The notes beneath the pieces were generated by a model, which saw only the letters and a list, made by a program, of their open reading frames with translations, ran no database searches and was not told where the DNA came from. The position numbers and the translations under genes were made by a program. Source: Bacillota bacterium (lineage in GTDB: Bacteria > Bacillota > Bacilli > Paenibacillales > NBRC-103111). Taken from it: 64,000 nucleotides of DNA. This document shows positions 25,288-32,691 of the stretch, in pieces (within the stretch, counting starts at the first letter, position 1; the number at the start of each line of letters is the position of its first letter). The stretch spans positions 1 through 64,000 of the forward strand of contig JAEWGW010000012.1 of the NCBI GenBank assembly GCA_023388055.1, read 5' to 3'.

Positions 25288-25301
25288 ATTCTTATATAAA
25301 G

Positions 25302-25337
25302 TAGGCCATCTTCCTTTGAAGGAGATGGTCTATTTTT
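25302..25337 (+). terminator. Intrinsic terminator of the coiled-coil gene
   Basis: TAGGCCATCTTCC pairs with GGAGATGGTCTA, followed by five T. Confidence 0.85.
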
Positions 25338-25393
25338 GTTTTGGCTGCTGCTTCCCATATTTGTGCTTCCCTTATTTGGAGAAGGGGCTCTTT

Positions 25394-25423
25394 TTGATGA
25401 ATCCTATCCCATTGTGCTATAAT
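25394..25423 (+). promoter_or_regulatory. Probable promoter of the queuosine operon
   Basis: TTGATG (25394-25399), an 18-bp spacer and an extended -10 (TGC then TATAAT, 25418-25423). Transcription would begin near 25430, about 80 bases before the riboswitch. Confidence 0.55.
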
Positions 25424-25510
25424 AAAATATCTGGCATGTTCACACGTAGCTGCCGGTTCATAATTGAATAGCAAATCTGCACTATAAAGTCGTATGACGT
25501 TTAAGATGCA

Positions 25511-25544
25511 GGAGAGGTTCGCGAACTCCCTCTAAAAAAAACTA
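25511..25544 (+). promoter_or_regulatory. preQ1 class I riboswitch controlling queCDEF
   Basis: AGAGGTTC at 25513-25520, a short loop, CCCTCT, then AAAAAAAACTA ending at 25544. This fits the preQ1-I consensus of an AGAGGTTC stem, a CCCTCT return strand and an A-rich tail that forms the pseudoknot. It lies 110 bases before queC, the gene set that makes and reduces preQ0. A clear terminator stem was not found downstream, so whether it acts on transcription or translation is open. Confidence 0.88.
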
Positions 25545-25654
25545 CAGACACCTTCGGGCCGGCTTTTTTTCGCCGCGTACCCTGAGGCTTGTTTTTTGCG
25601 GATATCCGGTCCTCTCGTTTTTCCATGATAAATTGGAGAAGGAGAGATTTTTTT

Positions 25655-26317
25655 ATGCTCAAAAATGAAAAAGCCTTTGTTGTTTTCAGCGGTGGCCAGG
25701 ACAGCACCACCTGCCTGTTCTGGGCCAAATCCATGTTTGCCGAGGTAGAGGCCGTCACCTTCGATTATGGCCAGCGCCATAAGGCGGAGATTCTATGCGC
25801 TAGCGAGATTGCCAAGGAGCTGGGCGTTCGCCAGACTATCCTGGACATGTCCTTGCTGAACCAGTTGGCTCCCAATGCGCTAACCCGCCAGGATATCGAC
25901 ATTGACCAGAAGGAAGGCGAGCTGCCTACCACCTTCGTGGATGGCCGGAACCTGCTGTTCCTGAGCTTTGCCGCCATCGCCGCCAAACAGGCCGGTGCCC
26001 GGCATCTGATTACCGGCGTGTGCGAAACAGACTTCAGCGGATATCCCGATTGCCGGGATTCCTTCATTAAGTCTCTGAACGTGACCTTGAATTTGTCCAT
26101 GGACTACCCCTTCGTCATCCATACTCCTCTGATGTGGCTGGACAAGGCGGAAACCTGGCGTCTTGCCGATGAACTGGGAGCCTTCCAGTTTGTCCGCGAA
26201 AAAACACTGACCTGCTACAACGGCATCCCCGGGGACGGCTGCGGGGAATGTCCCGCCTGCAAGCTGCGCCGCGCGGGGCTGGAGAAATATTTGCAGGAAA
26301 AAGGAGGCACACAATGA
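25655..26317 (+). CDS. queC: 7-cyano-7-deazaguanine (preQ0) synthase
   Basis: Converts 7-carboxy-7-deazaguanine to preQ0 with ATP and ammonia, the third step of queuosine precursor synthesis. It has 220 residues. The P-loop is VVFSGGQDSTTCL near residue 10, and the zinc site is CYNGIPGDGCGECPACKLR near the end. ATG at 25655 has GAAGGAG upstream. First gene of the operon; its TGA overlaps the ATG of queD. Confidence 0.95.
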   Translation: MLKNEKAFVVFSGGQDSTTCLFWAKSMFAEVEAVTFDYGQRHKAEILCASEIAKELGVRQTILDMSLLNQLAPNALTRQDIDIDQKEGELPTTFVDGRNLLFLSFAAIAAKQAGARHLITGVCETDFSGYPDCRDSFIKSLNVTLNLSMDYPFVIHTPLMWLDKAETWRLADELGAFQFVREKTLTCYNGIPGDGCGECPACKLRRAGLEKYLQEKGGTQ

Positions 26318-26823
26318 CCCACGATAATCATTCCTGCGGTCCGGGGGCCTTCGCCATTCCGGAACGTGTCCAGCGTCTGGGCGAGGATATCCGCCGGGAG
26401 CAGCTGCAGTATCACCAGCGCCGGGTTATGGTGGTGAAGGAATTCACCTTCGATGCCGCCCATCATCTTCACGCTTACGAGGGCAAGTGTATGAACCTGC
26501 ATGGCCATACCTACCGGGCTGTGTTCGGGATCAGCGCCATTCCCGGGGAAACAGGTCTGGCGATGGATTTTGGGGATATTAAGGATATCTGGAAAAGCTC
26601 TATCGAAGGCTGGCTGGACCACCGTTATCTGAACGAAAGCCTGCCTCCCATGAACACCACTGCTGAAAACATGGTGGTCTGGCTGTTCAACAAGATGGAG
26701 GAGGCCCTGCAATCCGAGCCTTACCGCGGGCAAATCCGGGAGGGACGGACGGAATTCGTCCGCCTGTTCGAAACCCCCACCAGCTATGCCGAGGCCAGAC
26801 GGGAGTGGATGGTGAATGAGTAG
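26314..26823 (+). CDS. queD: 6-carboxy-5,6,7,8-tetrahydropterin synthase
   Basis: 169 residues. It makes 6-carboxytetrahydropterin from dihydroneopterin triphosphate. The zinc histidines are in FDAAHHLHAY and LHGHTY, the catalytic cysteine is in GKCMNLHGH, and LDHRYLNE completes the site. About 45 residues precede the usual start of the fold (VVKEFTFDAAH), so there is an N-terminal extension rich in charged residues; an internal ATG or GTG start is possible. The start overlaps queC by 4 bp and the end overlaps queE by 8 bp. Confidence 0.93.
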   Translation: MTHDNHSCGPGAFAIPERVQRLGEDIRREQLQYHQRRVMVVKEFTFDAAHHLHAYEGKCMNLHGHTYRAVFGISAIPGETGLAMDFGDIKDIWKSSIEGWLDHRYLNESLPPMNTTAENMVVWLFNKMEEALQSEPYRGQIREGRTEFVRLFETPTSYAEARREWMVNE

Positions 26824-27658
26824 CATCCAAATGGATATCACAAACGCCGGAGCCGCAGCCAAAGCCGCTATTCCGGTTCTGGAGATTTTTGGCCCGACGG
26901 TGCAGGGTGAGGGGATGTCCATCGGACGGCGCACCATGTTCGTGCGTACGGCCGGCTGCGACTACCGCTGCTCCTGGTGCGATTCCGCCTTTACCTGGGA
27001 CGGCAGCGCCCGGGAGGAGCTTAAGAAGCTCAGCGCCGAGGACGTATGGACGGAGCTGGCAGCCCTGGCTGAGGGCGGCTTTGACCATGTGACTCTGTCC
27101 GGAGGCAACCCCCTCCTCCTGCCACAGCTGGGCAGCCTGGTGGAGCTGCTGCGGGCCAAGGGAGTCCGCACCGCCGTAGAAACCCAAGGCTCCGTCTGGC
27201 AGGATTGGGTCCTGCTGACAGATGAGGTTACCCTTTCACCCAAACCCCCCAGCTCCGGCATGACCACGGATTTGACGCAGCTGGACAACTGGGTAGCGCG
27301 GCTTAAGGAAGGCCTTCCTGCGCAAGCCCGTCCCGTTGGGGGCCATACACCCACCAGCACCGGAGCAGAGGCCGATACCGCGCGCACAGGACCGGCGTAC
27401 AGCCTAAAAATTGTAATTTTTAACGAGGAGGACCTGGACTATGCCGCCAGACTGCATGCCCGGTACCCGGAGGTTTCACTGATCCTGCAAACCGGCAATC
27501 CCGAGCCCGTTGGCGGCGAAACGGGAGATACTGCTCTGCGGCTTTTGGCAGCCTATGAGCACTTGCTCAGTTTGGTTATGGAACGCAAGGAGTTTAAGGA
27601 TGTGCGTGTGCTCCCGCAGCTGCACGCTCTGGTTTGGGGCAACAAACGCGGGGTATAG
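26816..27658 (+). CDS. queE: 7-carboxy-7-deazaguanine synthase (radical SAM)
   Basis: 280 residues. It catalyses the ring contraction of carboxytetrahydropterin. The iron-sulfur cysteines are Cys48, Cys52 and Cys55 (CDYRCSWC), the CxxxCxxC form, and LSGGNPLL is the SAM-binding glycine strand. A stretch near residues 175-195 (GHTPTSTGAEADTARTGP) looks like an extra flexible loop. It overlaps queD by 8 bp. Confidence 0.94.
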   Translation: MSSIQMDITNAGAAAKAAIPVLEIFGPTVQGEGMSIGRRTMFVRTAGCDYRCSWCDSAFTWDGSAREELKKLSAEDVWTELAALAEGGFDHVTLSGGNPLLLPQLGSLVELLRAKGVRTAVETQGSVWQDWVLLTDEVTLSPKPPSSGMTTDLTQLDNWVARLKEGLPAQARPVGGHTPTSTGAEADTARTGPAYSLKIVIFNEEDLDYAARLHARYPEVSLILQTGNPEPVGGETGDTALRLLAAYEHLLSLVMERKEFKDVRVLPQLHALVWGNKRGV

Positions 27659-27682
27659 GTTGTAAACAAGGAGGACCATTCA

Positions 27683-28180
27683 ATGGCAGGAAGACAATCG
27701 GATGAAATGCAGGACTTGACGCTGTTGGGCAATCAGGGGACCCGCTACCCGCAGGACTACGATCCCTCCGTATTGGAGAGCTTCGATAATAAACATCCCA
27801 ACCGGGATTATTTCGTGAAATTCAACTGTCCCGAATTCACCAGTCTGTGCCCCATCACCGGGCAGCCGGACTTCGCTACTATCTACATCAGCTACATCCC
27901 CGATATCAAAATGGTGGAGAGCAAGTCGCTGAAGCTGTACCTGTTCAGCTTCCGCAACCACGGGGATTTTCACGAGGACTGCATGAACATCATCATGAAC
28001 GATTTGATTACCCTTATGCAGCCGCGGTATATTGAGGTATGGGGCAAATTTACGCCGCGCGGCGGCATTTCCATCGATCCTTACTGCAACTATGGCAAAC
28101 CCGGCACTCCCTTCGAGGAAATGTCCCGCCACCGGCTGATGAATCATGATCTGTACCCCGAAAAGGTGGACAACCGATAA
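27683..28180 (+). CDS. queF: NADPH-dependent 7-cyano-7-deazaguanine reductase
   Basis: 165 residues, the short YkvM-type enzyme. It reduces preQ0 to preQ1, the riboswitch ligand. The thioimide-forming cysteine is Cys55 in TSLCPITGQPDF, at the same number as in Bacillus subtilis, and the NADPH motif is ESKSLKLYLFSFRNHGDFHE. AAGGAGG precedes the ATG. Its TAA shares a base with the ATG of the next gene. Confidence 0.96.
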   Translation: MAGRQSDEMQDLTLLGNQGTRYPQDYDPSVLESFDNKHPNRDYFVKFNCPEFTSLCPITGQPDFATIYISYIPDIKMVESKSLKLYLFSFRNHGDFHEDCMNIIMNDLITLMQPRYIEVWGKFTPRGGISIDPYCNYGKPGTPFEEMSRHRLMNHDLYPEKVDNR

Positions 28181-29430
28181 TGGAATCCAAAACACGCAGG
28201 ATTGCCGGCATATCCCTGTTTATAATGGGAGCCGGCTTCGTGGCTATGCTCCCGTTTCAGAAATATGCCGCTGCCCGGCTTCTGGCAGGGGCTTTTGAGG
28301 CGGGGCTGGTAGGCGGCCTGGCCGACTGGTTTGCGGTGACGGCCTTGTTCCGGCATCCGTTGGGCATCCCTATCCCGCACACGGCGCTCCTGCCCCGGAA
28401 CCGGGAGAAGATGACCCAGGCGCTGGTCACCATCGTGCAGAATAATCTGCTCAACAAAGAAAGCCTGGTGGATAAGCTCCGGGAGTTCGAGGTGGCAGAG
28501 CGCCTGATGGGCGCTGCCCGCAAAGGCCTAGCCTCGGCCCGCTTTAAGGACACCGCCAAAGCCTGGGTCCTTTCTCTGCTGTCACGCCCTTTGGACAAGG
28601 CTTGGGGGGCTGTGCTGCCCCAGCTTTCCCGCTTCGTCCGCTCCCGGGATTGGGCGGATGGGCTCCTGTCCGTGGCAGGGGGTGAACCGGCCGTGCGGCA
28701 AGCCACGGAGAAGCTGCTGGACCTGGCCGTGGACAAAGGAACCCACTGGGTGGTTACCGACGACGCCCGGCGTATGATGGGAAAGCTGGCTATCACCGCC
28801 ATCGGCGGGCTCAAGATGAACGGACTGATGCAATTTGCCGTGAATGCAGCGTTGAATTATTTTGACGAGGACCAGATCGGCAGCGCCATCCAGCTCGCAC
28901 TTGTTACCAAGCTTCGGGAGCTCAGCCTGGAGGGCCATCCGACCCGGGAATCCATTCTGGCATATCTGAAGAAGGAATGGGACATCCAGGTGCAGTCGCC
29001 GGAGAACCGGGAGAAGTGGAATGCCAAGCTTCAGGAGCTTTTGGGCAGCTGGGTGGAAGGGGACAAACCGCTTGCTCTTTTGGAGGAGCTGCGGACCAAG
29101 CTTCATGATCAGGTGGAACACGGCGGATTGCTGGAAAACCGGGTGTTTCCGTTTGTGGAGGACAATGCGGAGAAGCTTAGCCGCAACGATCGCCTGCTGG
29201 GAACCGTCAACAGCTTCCTGCAGGACACTACGGTCCGGTTCCTGGAGGCGAACCATTCCCGCATCGGCGGCTTGGTCCGGGAGAACATCGAGAAGATGGA
29301 CAATGATACCCTGATCGCTCTGGTGGAGGACAAGGCTGGCAAGGATCTGCAATGGATCCGGGTAAATGGCGCCGTCTGCGGCTTTTTCCTGGGGCTGGTG
29401 TTCACCACTGTGCGGATGCTGCTGGCGTAG
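28180..29430 (+). CDS. DUF445 membrane protein
   Basis: 416 residues of the DUF445 family (YheB/YjiN-like). It has transmembrane segments at both ends (about 6-24 and 393-413) and a long helical middle. The conserved N-terminal block is GAFEAGLVGGLADWFAVTALFRHPLGIPIPHTALLPRNREKM. The function is unknown. It overlaps queF by one base (TAATG), so it should be co-translated with the queuosine genes, although nothing in the family points to queuosine. It could be a passenger, or a membrane protein linked to precursor salvage. Confidence 0.88.
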   Translation: MESKTRRIAGISLFIMGAGFVAMLPFQKYAAARLLAGAFEAGLVGGLADWFAVTALFRHPLGIPIPHTALLPRNREKMTQALVTIVQNNLLNKESLVDKLREFEVAERLMGAARKGLASARFKDTAKAWVLSLLSRPLDKAWGAVLPQLSRFVRSRDWADGLLSVAGGEPAVRQATEKLLDLAVDKGTHWVVTDDARRMMGKLAITAIGGLKMNGLMQFAVNAALNYFDEDQIGSAIQLALVTKLRELSLEGHPTRESILAYLKKEWDIQVQSPENREKWNAKLQELLGSWVEGDKPLALLEELRTKLHDQVEHGGLLENRVFPFVEDNAEKLSRNDRLLGTVNSFLQDTTVRFLEANHSRIGGLVRENIEKMDNDTLIALVEDKAGKDLQWIRVNGAVCGFFLGLVFTTVRMLLA

Positions 29431-29520
29431 CAGATGTGCTAAACAGGAGTGGCCCTGTTTGGGAGCTTTTTGAAGGGTAAAAGCCTTCCATGGCCATGCT
29501 TTTGAGGGCAGCCGGAATGA

Positions 29521-29704
29521 TAGCGAACAGCATTTGTATGCTATTTGCCAAAAATGCCGCTTTTCGATTCAATAGCATACATAAAATGATTGCTATCTAT
29601 GGTTTTTTACTCTATTCGGGGCGTTTCCAAGCCATTAGCGAACATTTTATGTATGCTATTCATTCATTTCCGGCTGCATTTGCTAAATAGGAAACATTTT
29701 ATGG
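29521..29704. repeat. Intergenic array C: ~26-bp motif in mixed orientation
   Basis: TAGCGAACA...TGTATGCTATT lies at 29521-29547, inverted at 29570-29596 (CAATAGCATACATAAAATG), again at 29636-29660, and as a partial copy near 29688 (TAGGAAACATTTTATG). Spacing is about 50-65 bp. The 29570 and 29636 copies form a strong inverted repeat. It lies in the gene-free interval 29431-30018, with the 33-bp repeat and a terminator. Confidence 0.75.
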
Positions 29705-29727
29705 CGCTTACATCCCCCCATCCTGAC

Positions 29728-29820
29728 AGCCAGGCTCCATGTGCACCCCGGTCACGTGCCAGCCAGGCTCCATGTGCGCCCCGGTCACGTGCCAGCCATG
29801 CACCAGCCCCAGTCACATCC
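29728..29820. repeat. 33-bp tandem repeat, two copies plus a degenerate third
   Basis: AGCCAGGCTCCATGTGC begins units at 29728 and 29761; a diverged unit starts at 29794. It includes CCCGGTCACGTGCC. No coding potential was recognised. Confidence 0.7.
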
Positions 29821-29941
29821 CAGCAGTTACGCCCCCAACCCCAGTCATGCCTGTGTTGGACAGCCTCATGCGGACCAATCCGTGCGTGGTCGTAAAAGCC
29901 CTCAGCAGTCATGCCCCCATCCCCCAACAAACAAACCAAAC

Positions 29942-29995
29942 AAAAAGACCATCCTCCTGCAACGCGGCAGCTACAGAGGGTGGTCTTCTTGTTTT
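29942..29995. terminator. Terminator downstream of kimA
   Basis: AAGACCATCCTC pairs with GAGGGTGGTCTT. A and T tracts on both sides suggest bidirectional function. Confidence 0.8.
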
Positions 29996-30018
29996 ATATG
30001 TGTTTGTATATTTACTTG

Positions 30019-31836
30019 TTACTTGTTCAAGTGGTACGGCACGGTGGAGATGGTGACGTCCTTGTATTTGAACAGGTAATAGCGGATCAGCAGGCTGGTT
30101 TGATTATGCAGGATATTCTGCCACCAGTGTTTGGGAATAAACTGCGGGATCAGGATGGTGATATGTCCCGTCTCCGAGTTTTTCCACTCCACAGTTTCGA
30201 TGAATTTCACCAGGGGTTTTATGATGCTTCTGTAGCGGGAACGCAGCACGATAAGACGCACACCGCAATCCCATTCCTCCCACTTCTTCTCCATCTTCTC
30301 AATATCCTCATCGTCAAAGCCAATGTACACCGCTATCACATTGTCGGTCATGGACTTGGCATAGCTGATGGTATTCATGACCACCCGTGTAATACCCGCC
30401 ACCGGAATGACAATCGTGTTGCCCTTCGCTTCCGGCTTATCCACGGCCAGATCAATCCGCAGCTCATCCGCAACTGCCTTGTAGTGGCGGTGAATCTGCT
30501 GGAACATAACGTACACAACCGGCAGGAAGATAAACACCATCCATACCTGGCTGAACTTGGTGAACAAGAAAATCAGTGTAATCGACAGTGTGGTCACCAT
30601 GCCGACTCCGTTAACCAAGAACCGGATTAGCCAGCCCTGAGGCTTCAGCCGGTACCATCTGCGCATCATCCCCAGCTGCGAAAGCGTAAAGGGAATGAAA
30701 ACCCCTATGGCGTACAGGGGGATCAGGTTCTCCGTGTATCCGTTGGAAACAATGGCGAGAACCCCTGCCAGGAGGCCCAGCACGATAATGCCGTTGGAGA
30801 AGCCCAGCCGGTCGCCGCGGATCATAAAGGCATGGGGCATGAACTTATCCTTGGCCAGCATAAAAGCCAGCAGCGGAAACGCAGCATAAGCAGTATTGGC
30901 TGCCAGGAACAGGATCAGGGCAGTGGTGCCCTGAATGAAGAAGTAGACCGGTCCCCGTCCGAAGGCCGCCTCGGCAATCTGCGAAACCACCGTTACGTCC
31001 TTCGTGGGAGAGATGCCGTAGAAATAAGCCAGCAAGCTGATCCCCAGGAACATCGAGCCGAGGATAATCCCCATTAGCGCCAATGTGGAGGCCGCATTCT
31101 TCTCGGCAGGAGCCTTGAAGCTGGGAATGGCGTTGGATACTGCCTCAACCCCGGTAAGGGCCGAGCAGCCGGAGCTGAAGGCTTTCAGCAGCAGGAACAG
31201 GGAGATGCCGGATACATCCAGGCCAAACTCCGCTGGAGTGGCCTGCACATCCCCTGTAGCCACCCGGAAGAGGCCTACAATAATCATCAGGAAAATACCC
31301 GCCACAAACAGGTACACGGGGTAGGCCAACACCTGGGCGGACTCCGTAATGCCACGCAGGTTCATGATGGTAAGGAATAATATCATCACCAAAGCAATTT
31401 CAATCCGGTACGGATGCAGGTTCGGAAAGGCCGAGGTCACCGCATCGGTAGCCGCAGAGGTGCTTACCGCCACCGTCAGGATATAGTCCACCAAAAGCGA
31501 TCCGCCTGCAACTAGGCCGGTCCGGACGCCCAGGTTATCCTTGGCCACGATATAAGCGCCGCCGCCTGTAGGATAAGAGAAAATCGTCTGCCGGTAGGAC
31601 AGCACCAATATCGTAAGCAGAGCCAATACCGCAATGGAAATCGGTATGGAATACCATAAGGCCGCAAAGCCCAGCGTAATCAGTACGATCAGAATTTGCT
31701 CCGTACCGTACGCTACGGAAGACAAGGCATCCGAGGACAGGATGGCCAGTGCCTTCAGCTTGCTGAGCTTTTCGTCTCCCAGCTCATGGGATTTCATAGG
31801 TCTGCCGATCAAGAACCGTTTTAAGCGCAATAACAT
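30019..31836 (-). CDS. kimA: High-affinity potassium importer KimA
   Basis: 605 residues against 607 for Bacillus subtilis KimA (YdaO). It imports K+ with protons as an APC-superfamily dimer. Characteristic blocks are KLKALAILSSDALSSVAYGTEQIL, YPTGGGAYIVAKDNLG, GSLLVDYILTVAVS and NLRGITESAQVLAYPVYLF, followed by about 12 helices and a cytosolic C-domain from about residue 460. ATG at 31836 is the right start. The open frame continues to 32136, but that part overlaps the riboswitch and terminator. In Bacillus both transcription and protein activity are repressed by c-di-AMP, and the leader here implies the same. Confidence 0.93.
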   Translation of the reverse strand: MLLRLKRFLIGRPMKSHELGDEKLSKLKALAILSSDALSSVAYGTEQILIVLITLGFAALWYSIPISIAVLALLTILVLSYRQTIFSYPTGGGAYIVAKDNLGVRTGLVAGGSLLVDYILTVAVSTSAATDAVTSAFPNLHPYRIEIALVMILFLTIMNLRGITESAQVLAYPVYLFVAGIFLMIIVGLFRVATGDVQATPAEFGLDVSGISLFLLLKAFSSGCSALTGVEAVSNAIPSFKAPAEKNAASTLALMGIILGSMFLGISLLAYFYGISPTKDVTVVSQIAEAAFGRGPVYFFIQGTTALILFLAANTAYAAFPLLAFMLAKDKFMPHAFMIRGDRLGFSNGIIVLGLLAGVLAIVSNGYTENLIPLYAIGVFIPFTLSQLGMMRRWYRLKPQGWLIRFLVNGVGMVTTLSITLIFLFTKFSQVWMVFIFLPVVYVMFQQIHRHYKAVADELRIDLAVDKPEAKGNTIVIPVAGITRVVMNTISYAKSMTDNVIAVYIGFDDEDIEKMEKKWEEWDCGVRLIVLRSRYRSIIKPLVKFIETVEWKNSETGHITILIPQFIPKHWWQNILHNQTSLLIRYYLFKYKDVTISTVPYHLNK

Positions 31837-31987
31837 CGTTTTTCCCCGCCTGTGCTGTTTAATAGGTATCAATAAGCTGTTTGTAAACGGGAAATCAGGA
31901 AGTGAACCATTCATCTTGGTTAGAATTCGTTCTACCGCCGCATCATATCCTCTTCCGCTATCCAAAGATCCTTCCATTTTCAGACAG

Positions 31988-32022
31988 CAAAAAAACACCA
32001 CGAAGAGCCGTTCTCCGTAGTG
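31988..32022 (-). terminator. Riboswitch-controlled terminator in the kimA leader
   Basis: On the minus strand CACTACGGAGA pairs with TCTTCGTGGTG (11 bp around ACGGC), followed by seven T. It lies between the c-di-AMP aptamer and the kimA start, as expected of an OFF switch. Confidence 0.88.
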
Positions 32023-32049
32023 CCGACGCACCAAGAGCCCCCTTCCCCT

Positions 32050-32220
32050 TATCAACGCTTGCGAGGTTAGCTGCCGGATTCGGACGGCAAGAGTCGCCCT
32101 ACCTGTGCGGCTGCAGAGCAGCCGTTTAGGATTCACCCCGTTGTTCCCGTCAGGCCGGTAAGCCCTCCTAAAGAACAGTTGGTTCCCCCGTATCCCGCTA
32201 GCCGCGGGACTTCAGCGATA
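32050..32220 (-). promoter_or_regulatory. c-di-AMP riboswitch (ydaO/yuaA) upstream of kimA
   Basis: Read on the minus strand, the element opens with TATCGCTGAAGTCCC and contains GGGGTGAATCC, GGGCGACTC and CCGAATCCGGCAGC, closing with TAACCTCGCAAGCG. These are the conserved blocks of the ydaO-type aptamer, and its outer stem closes between 32214-32220 and 32050-32059. With c-di-AMP high it should promote the following terminator and shut off potassium import. Confidence 0.92.
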
Positions 32221-32405
32221 CACCAGGAACATCCATTTGTGATTCCTCAGTTACAGAACGTATGTTACTCGTTTCGGCCTTCCTTGTAAAGGTTCGGATT
32301 CAAAGGGAAAGGGGCCAGATTTCGCTTACCAGTGTAGATGGAAGCGATTTCTGTCCCCTAATTCAGCCATTATCTTCATTGTTCTGGCTGTATCTCCATT
32401 TATCG

Positions 32406-32690
32406 TTAAGGAAGAATTTCGAATACGTTGTTCAGACGGGTCAGTTGGAACACCTTCAGCACATTGGGGGCCAAAGCCTGCAGTCTGATCTTGCCGCCGG
32501 CCTCCACGCACTTCTTGTAGGCACTGACAATAACCCCCAGCCCCGTACTGTCAATAAACCGGCAATCGCTGAAATCCAGAAGAAAATATGTTGTCCCGCT
32601 GCTCACGTATCCCCGCATGCTCTCTCTGAACAGGGATGCTTCCTCAATGGAGAAGGTGGGAGGAATACGTATGACCTTTTCCTGCTGCAT
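32406..32690 (-). CDS. STAS-domain anti-sigma factor antagonist (RsbV/SpoIIAA-like)
   Basis: 94 residues, one STAS domain. The phosphorylatable serine is in FIDSTGLGVIV. When dephosphorylated it should bind the RsbW-like kinase encoded upstream and release that kinase's partner. GAGGTG lies 6 bases before the ATG at 32690, which begins one base after the chemoreceptor stop. It is last of a four-gene minus-strand operon; 32221-32405 holds no gene. Confidence 0.9.
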   Translation of the reverse strand: MQQEKVIRIPPTFSIEEASLFRESMRGYVSSGTTYFLLDFSDCRFIDSTGLGVIVSAYKKCVEAGGKIRLQALAPNVLKVFQLTRLNNVFEILP

Positions 32691-32691
32691 G

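Noticed and set aside
25561..25577. Terminator stem directly after the preQ1 aptamer
   Set aside because: GGCCGGC followed by seven T looks suggestive, but I could not draw a stable stem with the preceding bases.
31837..32136. A 100-residue N-terminal extension of the potassium importer
   Set aside because: It is translated from the riboswitch and terminator; the family starts at the ATG at 31836.
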